IMG/VR virus record: IMGVR_UViG_3300037069_001212
Coordinates: 1 to 25,274 of that record
DNA: 25,274 bases
Reading direction: 5' to 3' (one strand)
From: a virus
Positions 1 to 8,977 of this stretch are shown in pieces. The stretch's first letter is position 1. Each line of letters begins with the position of its first letter. The notes under the pieces are model-generated. The model ran no database searches, was not told the DNA's origin, and worked only from the letters and a program-made list of their open reading frames with translations. The position numbers and the translations under genes are program-made.

Positions 1-676
1 GCCAGTCGTCAAGCTTTTGAATGGCTTCCTGCTCCTGTTGATGCGCCTCAATTGCTTGCGTCATCAACGGGTCTTTCATTTGCTGCAATTGATTCTCGGC
101 CTCGATCCGATGCTGCTCGCCCGCTACCTGCTGCGTAGCACCCATCGCCTGAGTTTCAATGTCCTGCTTTGCATTTCCTTCCGAGTGCCTGTTAAGCCCT
201 TGGATCTGCTGGCGGTCGTGATCAAGCTGCGCAGCAATTGCTTCGTCTTGCTTCTTCTGTGTTTCCGACTCTGACGCCGACATCGAAAAGCTACTAGGAG
301 CACTCGTAGGATATGCAGCCGACGGCATCCCGTTAATATTTATCGCGGGCGCAGCAGGTGGATACTGGACAGACGGGGGGTCAGCAGCCATTGGTGCGGC
401 GGGCGCGGGCGCGGGCGCAGGTGCAGGTGCAGCAGATGCGGTCATAGAGTCAGGGAGAGGATCGGCAGTGCCGGGAACACCTGGCATGTTGGATGCCAGC
501 TGGGCATTGCCGCCTGTTGCCAACGATGTTCTAGCAACCTGTTGCGCTGTCGCTGTCGGCAGCGAAGCGAGCGAGTGTGCTACGTCCGCCGTGGCGTTAA
601 CGTCGTGATGTGCCGGCGCGCTGCCCTGTTGGGCAGCCAATACCTGCATGGCAAATTGCCGCAAGGTATCGTCCAT
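1..676 (-). CDS. Ala/Pro/Gln-rich protein, probable virion component (C-terminus cut off)
   Basis: Only the first 225 residues lie in the window. The start ATG has a G-rich ribosome site (AGGGGGG) about 7 nt upstream and lies 4 nt after the stop of the preceding gene, so it is coupled to the virion operon. Residues 1-80 are polar and Ala-rich. Residues 82-93 are an Ala-Pro repeat encoded by a GGGCGC-type DNA microsatellite. From about residue 137 to the edge the protein is rich in Gln, Glu, Lys and Ala and looks helical or coiled-coil. Its place after the nozzle-like gene and its low-complexity helical composition fit an internal or ejected virion protein of a podovirus. That role is inferred from position only; no domain was recognised. 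Confidence 0.7.
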   Translation of the reverse strand, partial: MDDTLRQFAMQVLAAQQGSAPAHHDVNATADVAHSLASLPTATAQQVARTSLATGGNAQLASNMPGVPGTADPLPDSMTASAAPAPAPAPAPAAPMAADPPSVQYPPAAPAININGMPSAAYPTSAPSSFSMSASESETQKKQDEAIAAQLDHDRQQIQGLNRHSEGNAKQDIETQAMGATQQVAGEQHRIEAENQLQQMKDPLMTQAIEAHQQEQEAIQKLDDW

Positions 677-680
677 GGCA

Positions 681-893
681 TCACCCCCCTAGCTTTTTGA
701 GCCGTTCCGAAATGTGTTGGCTGATCTTAGCATATACTCGGGGGTGGTAGAATCGTTTTTTAACTCCCACTGAGACGGGCGCGCTTCCCTGGGCCGCTTG
801 CGGCGGTGGCGGCGCCCCGTTCCGATTTTGCTTTGGTTTGCCCGCGAGGAGTTGCTTTGCGAAGTCACCAAGGGGCATGTCTCCTTTAGGCAT
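681..893 (-). CDS. 70-aa basic conserved-looking hypothetical protein in the virion operon
   Basis: A small basic protein with a proline-rich linker (residues about 27-32, APPPP) and a C-terminal segment with many Lys, Arg and His that ends in LKKLGG. The chosen ATG overlaps the end of the preceding gene by 8 nt, which is typical of translational coupling in phage operons. The reading frame stays open further upstream, but that part lies wholly inside the preceding gene. A second ATG five codons in has an AAAGGAG too close to it (2 nt) to decide the start. The function is unknown. Its position among late structural genes suggests a minor virion or assembly protein. Confidence 0.55.
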   Translation of the reverse strand: MPKGDMPLGDFAKQLLAGKPKQNRNGAPPPPQAAQGSAPVSVGVKKRFYHPRVYAKISQHISERLKKLGG

Positions 894-2280
894 TGGTGGA
901 CACTTTCTTCTTTTTGCCGAGCGCATCAACCTTGTCATTAAGGTAGGCAAGGCTCGCAAGTGTCGCACCTAATGCCTTCGGGACGTTGATGGATTTAATA
1001 CCGCCCGCGTCCTGCACCATATCGTTGCCAACTTTGGAATTGTCAACGTCCTGTGCCATGACGCCAAGGTGCTGCCCAGGTGAATAACTCTGGTCTTTAT
1101 ACTCAAATGTGGATGGCTTCATTGAATCCATAAATCCGCCGAGCTGCCGATCTGTCGGCTGCCCCATTGCCTGCTTGCATCGCTCATCGGAGGCAACACT
1201 GCCTAAACCACTGAGCAACGATGAGACACCGCCCGCGCTGCCCCCGGCTGCATTTGCGGCTGCGCCAGCATTCTGAGCGCCGCCAAACTTCCCGAGCATT
1301 GACGCCACGTCTAGCCCGCCATAATCGTGATGTGCTGCGCCACCCATGGGCATAATTCCACCGCCCGCATGTAACATGCCGTCTTGTCCCGCAGCGGCGG
1401 GAGCGGCGGGAGCGGCTGCTGAGTTTTGTGCAAACACGTTCTGCAACATGCTTGAAATCTGATTACTTGAGGCTGCCTCTTTCTGTGTTTTGCACGCCTC
1501 GTCGGAAAGCATAGCGGCGCCCGCCACGACATTGCCAGCAGTCTTACCGATAGCGCCGAGCTGCGACGCGTCAGCGCCGGTTCCCTGCAAGCCGATGTTG
1601 GCAGCCTGCACCCCGGTGGCTTGATTCGCGGCGTCATACCCCATGTTTGCTTGCGTCTGCTGCCAGTTAGCGTTCTGCCCGGCAGTCGCATTCTGCGCGG
1701 CAATCTGCGCGGCCTGGAGGCCCTGCTGATTCTGCGCGAGGCCGGCCTGCGAGGCATTCTGAGTGTTGGCCATCTGGCCCTGTGCCTGCGCATTCGCAGC
1801 CGAGGCATAGTTGGCTTGTGCGCCAAGCTGCTCCGCGACCGAGGATACCCCCGCTTGATTCACGTAGTTGTTGTTGGCGTTTGCCTGCGCATTCAGGAGG
1901 TTGCGCTGTGACAGACCGCCCGCGGTGTTGCCCTGATTAGTCATTGCCTGCGACGCAATGGCGTTGTTCTGCTGCGCAAGGCCCGCGAGCATATTTGCTT
2001 TTGCGAGGGACGGGCCGTTGCCCGCTGCGGTCTGGGCAATGAGGCCCGTGGCTGCGGCCTGCTGCCCGAGGCCCGCACCGGCTGCGTTGGGGTCGTAGCC
2101 GCCCCGTCCGTTGACGGATGCATCATGGGCGGCTGCCGTAGCTCGCGAGAGGGCACTTTGATACTCAGGTATACCCTTGACCCTGTAGTTGCCCTGGTTC
2201 GGGTTCCTGAGATAGTCGATATTGCTGCGCACGTCGTCGCCGCTAGGACCACCGCCAAGTAAGCTGCCAACAGCACTCAT
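886..2280 (-). CDS. Ala/Gln-rich structural protein with C-terminal S74-like (intramolecular chaperone) segment
   Basis: The protein has 464 residues. Residues about 45-250 are a long Ala/Gln/Asn-rich helical-looking region with many AQ and NA pairs. Residues 259-264 read SDEACK and residues 364-369 read SDERCK. The second is followed by FEYKDQ, then HLGVMAQDV, then a helical tail with KALGATLASLAYLNDKV. This order (SDxxxK, F-x-YKD, GVMAQDV, terminal helix) is that of the Peptidase_S74 intramolecular chaperone domain, known from tail fibres and tailspikes, where it trimerises and cleaves itself off. I use the ATG rather than a GTG two codons upstream, because the GTG overlaps the previous stop; the ATG lies 2 nt past that stop. 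The N-terminal part does not look like a classical fibre, so an internal virion or ejection protein is also possible. Confidence 0.75.
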   Translation of the reverse strand: MSAVGSLLGGGPSGDDVRSNIDYLRNPNQGNYRVKGIPEYQSALSRATAAAHDASVNGRGGYDPNAAGAGLGQQAAATGLIAQTAAGNGPSLAKANMLAGLAQQNNAIASQAMTNQGNTAGGLSQRNLLNAQANANNNYVNQAGVSSVAEQLGAQANYASAANAQAQGQMANTQNASQAGLAQNQQGLQAAQIAAQNATAGQNANWQQTQANMGYDAANQATGVQAANIGLQGTGADASQLGAIGKTAGNVVAGAAMLSDEACKTQKEAASSNQISSMLQNVFAQNSAAAPAAPAAAGQDGMLHAGGGIMPMGGAAHHDYGGLDVASMLGKFGGAQNAGAAANAAGGSAGGVSSLLSGLGSVASDERCKQAMGQPTDRQLGGFMDSMKPSTFEYKDQSYSPGQHLGVMAQDVDNSKVGNDMVQDAGGIKSINVPKALGATLASLAYLNDKVDALGKKKKVSTNA

Positions 2281-2282
2281 GG

Positions 2283-5200
2283 TCACACGCTCTTTGAATC
2301 CGGCACACGAGTAGCGCCCGATTTCTGTGAGGTTTCGAGTTCGAGGCCAGTAATGACAATGGCTTCACCCGTACCATTATCTACTAGCTTAAATCTGACA
2401 GCTTGACCAACTTGGCGTGGAGCACGCACACGCCAGTTTTGCGCATTGCCGGTTGTCAGGCCCGAGGGTGTATAGGCAATGCTGTAAGTGTATTCCTCGT
2501 CGTAATCCCACCCAAAATACAGCGTGAGAGAGTGATTGTCGCGGAAGTCTCCGAGTACATTCACGCGGCGCAAGCGGCCCCATCCCTGCGGCCCTGCCAG
2601 CGGTATCCACCCAGTTTCGATGGTCATTGGGACGGGCGCGGTGCCGTCAGTGTAGCGCACGACCCCATCTGTGTTGTACGGGCCGGCGTCCTGAAAGACG
2701 GTGTTGCCAGCAAGGGCAAAGTAATTGCTTTGGTACATCGCCTGCCCTGCCACCCGAGCCGAACCAGCAGCAAGGGGATTAAAGCGGTACTGACTCCACT
2801 TTGTCTGCAGGTAATCCAGCACAAGGACCACGTTATCCGCCGCAGTGCCGGCAATGGTCGGATCGTTGCTGCGCAAGGCGAAACGTATTTGGTTCTGCGC
2901 GGGCACAATCACTGCGCCTGTAATCGAGGAAGCGTTGACGATGCGTTCGACTTGGGCGCCGGGATAGCTCACCTGCAGGGAGCGGTCGATCATCTGTATG
3001 CCGCGCACAGAGCGGAAATACACGCCGACCTCCGTAGATACAATCGAGGCACTTTCAAGGCAGCCAGTGTCCGTTGCTACGGCGTAAGTGTTATTGAATG
3101 CGCCGGCGCCAGTGGGGTCAGGACCGTCACCTGCCAGGATAAAGATACGCTCCGCCTTGAAAATGATCACGTTCTGGTCGAGGACAGCAAGGCCCGTAAT
3201 GTCACCCGACGGGGGGTCAATGTCGAGGAAGGACAGCGCGTTAAACTCTGGTGGCCGACCGGGGAAATACGGCTTGCCAAAATACAGCCAGCTGCGATTT
3301 TCAGCCGACGCCACGAAAGGTCGCTTGATCGTCGTCACCGCAAAGCTGCTGGCAGGTGGCGGATCGTTCGGCAGCTCGCCACCACCTGGCTGCGAATACA
3401 GCTGCGGGTTCGCCGAATTGTCGTCGGGTGAAAGGTCGTAGTATCCTGGCTGCCCAGCCGGATATTGCGGAATTTGATCTTGCGCGAGGGAAACCGTCTC
3501 CACCATGGGGAAGTAGGTCAGCGACGGAATGCGCCGATACGTCAGGGGATCTTTGCTGTTGTTGCGGTACCAGATTATTTCCCCTCTGGTGGGAGTTAAT
3601 ATATCACCCACGATAAGAGGCAGTCGTGGATGTGCGTAAAACACCTTGCCGGTGTTGTCTGTGAAATCAGCAGCGAGGCCCGTATTGGCCACATAACCGC
3701 TGAAACTTTTCGCCAGATAAAGCACAGGCGAGGGGCTACTGTAAATCACGTTGCCGTATGCATCGTAATCTGCCCACACGGCAACATAACTGTAGGCAAA
3801 ACCGCGCACGAGAAGCTGCGATCCGCTGCGATATGCTTGGTCCATACCTGGGGATTCCGGGTACTTTACCCACCCTAACGACCGACACTCCTGCCCGTCG
3901 TAATACCGTGTATGCCCGCCAGTGATAAGCGCGCCCTGGTTCAGCTTGCAAATGGAGGGATACGGCTGCGCGTCGATGCGTACACGTTTAATGGCAGCAA
4001 TACGGTTGGGAATGTCCGTCAACTGAAACGCCAAAATAGCGGAATCGACCACGTTGCAAGGCTGTCGCGCAAGTAGGGATGCGCCTGCCCGCAGATAAAA
4101 GCATGAGGCATAGATACTTTTCCTGGGAACTACCGCGTCACCCACTGGAATCAACACTAACGCATTTATCGTATCGGGATTGATTAATTGCACCATCACC
4201 CAAACGACAGGCTGCCCATCCGGTGCAAGGAATATCCGCGACTGCAGATAGCTGCCGACACTGCCCGTTTTCGAGCCGATGTAATTCGCAAATGGCATAG
4301 CGTAGTCTACGATGAGACTATCCGAATAAACCGTCGTGGCTACACCTGTGTTCGGATTAACGCTGAGCTTTTGATACACGAGGCCGTCAGTGACATATGC
4401 AACGTAATTAGACCCGTCCTGAAAGACCCCCACAGAGATAGGCTGATTTGGTGAGGGTGTGGCGCCATCATACGTCTTGACTGTCAGCAAACCGGGAGAC
4501 GGGCAAGACGGGGGGCGCATGAAGTCGATTGTATTTGTGCGGGCAATTGCGTACACAGCCGTTGCCGGCAATGCGCCGTTTACTCGTGGCGATGCCGCTA
4601 CCGCAATTGGTCCGGCGGTGCCTTCAGCAGTCCGCGCATACGTCGTTAAACTGTCGCCGCTGACGAGGCCATACTGTACGCGCTCCGGCGTCGGGATAAA
4701 CGAGATTGGCTTGTTCGCTGTTGACGCGATCGTGTTTTGCTTACTGACAGCAACTACTAAATCGGAGCCATTTGTTTGCATGTCGAAATACAACGGACAA
4801 GTGACACTCGAACTAACGCCCCCCGGCGTACTGTAAAAGGCAGCCGGAATTGTCTCGCCGGATGTACCGTTGGTTACTCGCGTACAATTCGTGTAGGCAA
4901 CCGACGTGATGGTCGGGATGTTAAGCGCCAGCGCGGCGGGCGTGCCCAAACGAAATGTCTGCAGATAATACATATATCCGCCGAACACATACGACTCGAC
5001 TCGATAATCGGTAGTAAATAGCGCGCCAACGAAACTCAGATAGAATTGACCGTTGAATGCGCGGACGATGGGATACCCGACACCGTAAGTCTGTGCTTGA
5101 GTTAACCCATTTGCGAGTAACTGTGTATCGAAACTGAAATTCATCGACGTTGAATAAAACGGGCTTGAGATCGTCTGCTTCCACAGCGTCTTGCCTGTGC

Positions 5201-5687
5201 CGAGGTCGAACAATACGAGAATGATTTTGTTCAGCCTACTGTTGCCGTAGGTGGGATCGTAGAGGTCGCCTGTGTCCCACGCAGCAAGCCCGATGCCGCC
5301 GATTACGTCATACGTGAGCGACCGCACCGTGCCTGAGCTGCCGCTAAACGACGTCGGCAACTGGTAATTGCCAACGGTTGTGGTGCCGATGGCACACTGC
5401 GGGCATATACCGCGCTTGGACCACACGCCCGACTTAGGCGAGTATGCGTAGAAGAAAGACGCATCTGTTGACAGCAATTCGTTGCTGGTGCTGGCAAGGG
5501 TCTGTACGTTCTGCCCTGGTGGCTGCGGCAAAAACGATATGCCATACCTTTTGCGCACGCTGCCCGCGGTGGAATACTGCACGTTGTCGGCACGCAGGGT
5601 CGCTGGCGACCGTACAATCTTGCGGTCACTCTTGGCGTCAATACCGCCAGCAATGCTTATGTCAACGTAGACGGGATCTAATGGCAT
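2283..5687 (-). CDS. Large tail nozzle / DNA-stabilisation-like structural protein
   Basis: This 1134-residue protein is the largest in the window. Its N-terminus reads IAGGIDAKSDRKIV, then ATLRADNV and SVRKRYG. That pattern (a GxD start, then a residue-naming 'normalised variables' block and a KRYG turn) is shared with P22 gp10-type packaged-DNA stabilisation proteins and T7 gp12-type nozzles, which plug the tail tube. The rest is rich in beta-prone residues, aromatics, Gly and Pro, which fits a multi-blade beta-propeller. The chosen ATG is 1 nt after the adaptor stop (TAAGATG); earlier in-frame Met codons lie inside the adaptor gene. It sits right after the adaptor, as nozzle genes do in podoviruses. 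It is longer than T7 gp12 (about 790 aa) or P22 gp10 (about 470 aa), so extra domains are likely. Family membership is inferred. Confidence 0.7.
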   Translation of the reverse strand: MPLDPVYVDISIAGGIDAKSDRKIVRSPATLRADNVQYSTAGSVRKRYGISFLPQPPGQNVQTLASTSNELLSTDASFFYAYSPKSGVWSKRGICPQCAIGTTTVGNYQLPTSFSGSSGTVRSLTYDVIGGIGLAAWDTGDLYDPTYGNSRLNKIILVLFDLGTGKTLWKQTISSPFYSTSMNFSFDTQLLANGLTQAQTYGVGYPIVRAFNGQFYLSFVGALFTTDYRVESYVFGGYMYYLQTFRLGTPAALALNIPTITSVAYTNCTRVTNGTSGETIPAAFYSTPGGVSSSVTCPLYFDMQTNGSDLVVAVSKQNTIASTANKPISFIPTPERVQYGLVSGDSLTTYARTAEGTAGPIAVAASPRVNGALPATAVYAIARTNTIDFMRPPSCPSPGLLTVKTYDGATPSPNQPISVGVFQDGSNYVAYVTDGLVYQKLSVNPNTGVATTVYSDSLIVDYAMPFANYIGSKTGSVGSYLQSRIFLAPDGQPVVWVMVQLINPDTINALVLIPVGDAVVPRKSIYASCFYLRAGASLLARQPCNVVDSAILAFQLTDIPNRIAAIKRVRIDAQPYPSICKLNQGALITGGHTRYYDGQECRSLGWVKYPESPGMDQAYRSGSQLLVRGFAYSYVAVWADYDAYGNVIYSSPSPVLYLAKSFSGYVANTGLAADFTDNTGKVFYAHPRLPLIVGDILTPTRGEIIWYRNNSKDPLTYRRIPSLTYFPMVETVSLAQDQIPQYPAGQPGYYDLSPDDNSANPQLYSQPGGGELPNDPPPASSFAVTTIKRPFVASAENRSWLYFGKPYFPGRPPEFNALSFLDIDPPSGDITGLAVLDQNVIIFKAERIFILAGDGPDPTGAGAFNNTYAVATDTGCLESASIVSTEVGVYFRSVRGIQMIDRSLQVSYPGAQVERIVNASSITGAVIVPAQNQIRFALRSNDPTIAGTAADNVVLVLDYLQTKWSQYRFNPLAAGSARVAGQAMYQSNYFALAGNTVFQDAGPYNTDGVVRYTDGTAPVPMTIETGWIPLAGPQGWGRLRRVNVLGDFRDNHSLTLYFGWDYDEEYTYSIAYTPSGLTTGNAQNWRVRAPRQVGQAVRFKLVDNGTGEAIVITGLELETSQKSGATRVPDSKSV

Positions 5688-5688
5688 C

Positions 5689-6357
5689 TTAGTGGTACCA
5701 CGCTTCGAGCATCTCATCGTCATCAAGGATGCGATTGCCCGAGTTGGCATCACGTCGTAATAGCGATTTCTCGATCTGTCCCATGATCTGCTGGTTGATC
5801 ATCTGGAGGTCGGCGCTGTTAACCTCCTCCTTCGTCTTGGCGTAAATCACGGCACTGTTGATGATCCACTGCTCCTGCCCGCTGAGCTGGTAGTAAGGCA
5901 GCGAATCTGTGTCTGCCACCAGCGGAATATACTGCGGGACGTACCACATCACCAGCATCGAGCCATCCGCTACCGTGGGCGCCGGATCAATGCGAATGGC
6001 ATTGCGCATCAAGTGGTACCGAAATGGCGCAAGACCACACGTCCGCGACCTCGTACCGTGACGGTACTGCGACGGGTTGTAGCTCTTGATGGGGAGATAT
6101 TTCCCGTTCGTCCCTACGTAGAACAAGCGCAGCATGTTGCGCATATCGGTAGGGACGAGGTAGACGTGCTGACCTGCAAGCAGACCTTGGAAGGCTTCCT
6201 CTTTTACGCGCCAGGGATCGCCGTCTGCGATGGTGTTATGGAGTAGAGCGGCAGCGTTGTTGATGTAGTTGTTCATCTCGGGGATGCCGAGATACTGGGA
6301 CTGGCCCTCATCCATTAACTGATAGGCGCGATTGCGCAGTTCCAGGAGCGTCAACAT
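5689..6357 (-). CDS. Head-tail adaptor (tail tubular protein A-like)
   Basis: The 222-residue protein starts MLTLLELRNRAYQLMDE, followed by YLGIPEMNNYINNAAALLHN. The pattern 'TLxELRxRxxxLxDE...I...E...YINxA...L' is characteristic of podoviral and siphoviral adaptor proteins that form a ring under the portal. Its size matches T7 gp11 (about 196 aa) and related adaptors. A central stretch contains RTCGLAPFRYHLM and an aromatic-rich stretch MLVMWYVPQYIPLV. The C-terminus is helical (QQIMGQIEKSLLRRD). It lies between the capsid genes and the nozzle-like gene, where an adaptor is expected. A ribosome site (AAGGTGG) precedes the ATG. Confidence 0.75.
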   Translation of the reverse strand: MLTLLELRNRAYQLMDEGQSQYLGIPEMNNYINNAAALLHNTIADGDPWRVKEEAFQGLLAGQHVYLVPTDMRNMLRLFYVGTNGKYLPIKSYNPSQYRHGTRSRTCGLAPFRYHLMRNAIRIDPAPTVADGSMLVMWYVPQYIPLVADTDSLPYYQLSGQEQWIINSAVIYAKTKEEVNSADLQMINQQIMGQIEKSLLRRDANSGNRILDDDEMLEAWYH

Positions 6358-6366
6358 GGAGCCACC

Positions 6367-6606
6367 TTACGCCATAGTAATGAACGCCCGCAATGCATCG
6401 GCAAACCGGGATGCATCCCTTTCTTTAAGTGCTGCCATGATGTCCTGAGCCACAAGCACATCGTCATCACGTTGTGGTTCGTCGCCGTCGCCATCGCCCA
6501 TTGGCGAGGCTTTGCCGGCAGTGGGGGCCTTTACGCCTGACGACGTAGGGGCCCCACTGCCGGCAACCTTGGGCGCCAGCATAGCGAGCATAGCACCCTT
6601 TGCCAT
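6367..6606 (-). CDS. 79-aa small protein following the major capsid gene
   Basis: The start overlaps the capsid stop as TAATG, so translation is probably re-initiated by the same ribosomes. The first half is a Gly/Ala/Ser/Pro linker. An acidic stretch (DGDGDEPQRDDD) follows. The last 30 residues form a helix pair, AALKERDASRFADALRAF. Small proteins with an acidic middle and this kind of 'xALKxxDxxxFAxALxxF' ending are common just after capsid genes in phages; that is from memory and was not searched. The function is unknown. A head-completion or minor capsid role is a reasonable guess from its place. Confidence 0.7.
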   Translation of the reverse strand: MAKGAMLAMLAPKVAGSGAPTSSGVKAPTAGKASPMGDGDGDEPQRDDDVLVAQDIMAALKERDASRFADALRAFITMA

Positions 6607-7964
6607 TAGCTTGACCGTCCAACCAGGTTGCGCCCTGGCTCATCAAAAATGAGCTGGTACCACCCGCGCCACCGGATTTCCTGGGCATCCGCATCGCTCA
6701 CGCGCAGCGACGAGTTACCATCTGCGGTGTCCATGTGCGGCAGCGCATCTAAGGTCTTCATGTAGTAGGTGCTGCGATCCAGGATGTAGAACAGACCTGG
6801 CTCAATCTGCGGATCAGCCGTCAGAGCCAAGGTGCCAGCCTGGGTATGCACCGCAAGGCGCTTGAATCCGGTAGCTCCCTCGTCGAGGTCCATGTAACGG
6901 ATGTTCGGGCCTAGCTCCAGCGAGTAGCCGGTGAAGTCCGAGGGCGACACGTAGAGGATCATGTTGCCGTCCTCACCGCCACCGCCGTGGACCGCCAGCT
7001 CCTCGCCAGCCTGCTGGTAAGTCTTGGTATACTTGTCACCCGGCTGAGCCTGGTAGACACACCCCGCCAAACGCTGCACGTCAGCGTTGCGGTTGGTGCC
7101 CCAGAAGTTGTCGGCAGGGTCAAGCCGGTTGGTGATGGTGGTTCCGGGCACTGGCGGCGCCGGCAGCCAGGCTTTAAGGCCGCTCACGCCTCCGTCAAGC
7201 ACGTTCTGGCCGAAACCGACACCATCACCTGCCCGCAGGAGGAAGTACTGTGTGGTGGCCGCCACAGACGGCGCCCAGGTATTCAGAGCTTGGTCAATGG
7301 TGATGATGCTTGGCAGCGAGCCTGAGCTGCGCTGCACCGCGACCACCTTGGCAGTCGCACCGGGCGTGTTGCCGATGAGGGCTGCGGGCGTGCCGTCGAG
7401 AAAGTTGCTGGTGCTGAGCTGCAGGACCATGCCCACCGAAAAGCGCACGATCTGACCGGGCTGATCGAGGATAAGGCTAGTCTGGCCAAGTGAGCCAGCT
7501 GCGCCCGTCGTGAAGGAGCCAATGACGCCGTTGCCGGCACCGTGGGCCGCAATGTCAATGCGGCGGCCCATCTCCTCCAGGACACGCTTCGTCTCGTAGG
7601 ACTTCTTTTTGAGAAGCGCGCCTACATTGCTGCGGCTGGCGCGGTCCTCTTCGTTGTTGATCTGGATGGTCTGGTACTCGCGACCACGCCAGATCATCAT
7701 GCGGGCGCCACGGCTGCTTGCCCGCTGATTCGCCAGCGCCACCTTCTGCGAGGTCGAACCACCCTGTGGGTCCTCGTACATGATGGTGTGGGCATAGCAG
7801 GAGCCCTCGAAATCATCGCGTTTGGTGCAGTCCTGCAGGAAGGGGCGGCGCTTGTAAACAAGCGCCTCCACATTCGCGGGACCGAATACCTGCTTGTACG
7901 CTGCGAAGAACGGTCCACCGAAACCTGGATCGCCGTTGTAACCAATAGGATTGCTTTGCGCCAC
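6606..7964 (-). CDS. Major capsid protein (HK97-fold expected)
   Basis: The 452-residue protein lies directly downstream of the scaffold gene, as major capsid genes do. The start is a GTG preceded by AAAGGGG at about 6 nt. It opens with IGYNGDPGFGGPFFAAYKQVF. Residues about 95-145 hold a long charged helix region (QINNEEDRASRSNVGALLKK... and RRIDIAAHGAG) that fits the spine helix of HK97-type capsid proteins. Beta-rich segments follow (IVRFSVGMVLQLS, VVAVQRSSG), and the C-terminal half contains KTYQQAGEELAVHGGGG and LGPNIRYMDLDEG. No single diagnostic motif exists for this fold, so the call rests on size, gene order and composition. It should be the most abundant virion protein. Confidence 0.85.
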   Translation of the reverse strand: MAQSNPIGYNGDPGFGGPFFAAYKQVFGPANVEALVYKRRPFLQDCTKRDDFEGSCYAHTIMYEDPQGGSTSQKVALANQRASSRGARMMIWRGREYQTIQINNEEDRASRSNVGALLKKKSYETKRVLEEMGRRIDIAAHGAGNGVIGSFTTGAAGSLGQTSLILDQPGQIVRFSVGMVLQLSTSNFLDGTPAALIGNTPGATAKVVAVQRSSGSLPSIITIDQALNTWAPSVAATTQYFLLRAGDGVGFGQNVLDGGVSGLKAWLPAPPVPGTTITNRLDPADNFWGTNRNADVQRLAGCVYQAQPGDKYTKTYQQAGEELAVHGGGGEDGNMILYVSPSDFTGYSLELGPNIRYMDLDEGATGFKRLAVHTQAGTLALTADPQIEPGLFYILDRSTYYMKTLDALPHMDTADGNSSLRVSDADAQEIRWRGWYQLIFDEPGRNLVGRSS

Positions 7965-7969
7965 GACTA

Positions 7970-7988
7970 GCCCCTTTGCTCCAGGGGC
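7970..7988 (-). promoter_or_regulatory. Hairpin covering the ribosome site of the capsid gene
   Basis: On the minus-strand mRNA, GCCCCT and AGGGGC form a perfect 6-bp stem with a 7-nt loop. The 3' arm contains the AAGGGG Shine-Dalgarno of the capsid GTG start. The hairpin sits in the 26-nt scaffold-capsid gap, so ribosomes finishing the scaffold could open it. Regulation by this hairpin is inferred. Confidence 0.4.
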
Positions 7989-7990
7989 GG

Positions 7991-8977
7991 CTATTTCATC
8001 TGGCTGTTAAGCCAAGATGCCGCGCCATCAAGAGCTTCTTCAAAGCGCGGCGAACGTGTCCGCTTGGCGCTTGTTGAGTTGGAAATGCTTTGAGTAATAC
8101 CTTGGGGCGCTTTTTTACTTGCCGGCGCGGGCTTGTTTATCTTCGCAGCGATGGCATTAAATACCTCACGGCCTCGCTTGTTGGCCACTATGTCGTTTAA
8201 CATAGCGTTAACTTTCTCTTCAAGTTGTTTCTCAACTATTTTCGCCGCATCTTTAAACGGCATCTGCTCTTCAGTCTCCGCGTAGTGTGCTTGCATGACT
8301 TGGAATATAGCTGGCTCAACTCCAGGCACATTGGCCAGGCCGTCCTTCAGCTCATCGTCGCTGCGAACGAATTTGCCAATCTCAGTGTGCCAGTGTTTCG
8401 TCTGCTCCTCGGCGCGCTGCTGCTGGGCCTGCTCCTCGGCCTCTTGCTGTAGCCGCTCACGCTCTGCGCGGTCTGCGTGTACCGTTGCCTCCAACTCGGC
8501 AATGCGTTTCTGTTCGGGGGTCATGCGACCGCCCGTCTCCGCAATGTGCTCTAGGAATTTGCGGGCATCCTCGTAGCCAAGGCTCTTGAGCGCCTCGAAG
8601 GGGTCCTCCTTGGCGCGGGCGCGTAGGCGCTCAACCTCGGCCACCTTCTGCTGTAGCTCCTCGCGCTCTTTACTCCAGGTGTTCTGCTTCTCTATTAGGT
8701 CCTGCTCGCGCTTGCGCAGGGATGCCCAGGCAGACGGTTTCGGAGCATTCGCAGGAGGGGCTTTGTCTGCGTCGTCTTTCGGCTCCTCTGGCTGCTCTGG
8801 CTTCTTCTCCTCGGCGGGTTCCTCGCTAGGGGCGTCGTCAGGCTCTTTTGCAGGGGACGCCTGTAGGGCTTTTGCGTGATGCTCAACCGCCTGTTCAAAC
8901 GATTCCGGCTGGGGGGCCTGCGCCTGCTCCGGCGTTGGGGTCGATTCCTGGGCTTGGGGCTGGTCCGCCTGGTCCAT
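7991..8977 (-). CDS. Capsid scaffold protein
   Basis: This 328-residue protein lies between portal and capsid genes, where scaffolds are encoded. It is highly charged. Residues 1-80 are Gln/Pro/Glu-rich and acidic. Residues about 85-200 form a long Glu/Lys/Arg/Gln coiled coil (ERLRARAKED, AELEATVHADRAERERLQQ). A short basic C-terminus contains SAKRTRSPRFEEAL, which resembles the capsid-binding helix of other scaffolds. The start has an AGGAG six nt upstream and lies inside the portal gene, giving an 83-nt out-of-phase overlap. No internal Met would give a better start. In the family, scaffolds guide procapsid assembly and leave or are cleaved before DNA packaging. No protease was seen here. 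Confidence 0.85.
   Translation of the reverse strand: MDQADQPQAQESTPTPEQAQAPQPESFEQAVEHHAKALQASPAKEPDDAPSEEPAEEKKPEQPEEPKDDADKAPPANAPKPSAWASLRKREQDLIEKQNTWSKEREELQQKVAEVERLRARAKEDPFEALKSLGYEDARKFLEHIAETGGRMTPEQKRIAELEATVHADRAERERLQQEAEEQAQQQRAEEQTKHWHTEIGKFVRSDDELKDGLANVPGVEPAIFQVMQAHYAETEEQMPFKDAAKIVEKQLEEKVNAMLNDIVANKRGREVFNAIAAKINKPAPASKKAPQGITQSISNSTSAKRTRSPRFEEALDGAASWLNSQMK

Noticed and set aside
2403-3431. 342-aa plus-strand reading frame
   Set aside because: It is antisense to the large nozzle-like gene with no ribosome site and an unlikely composition.
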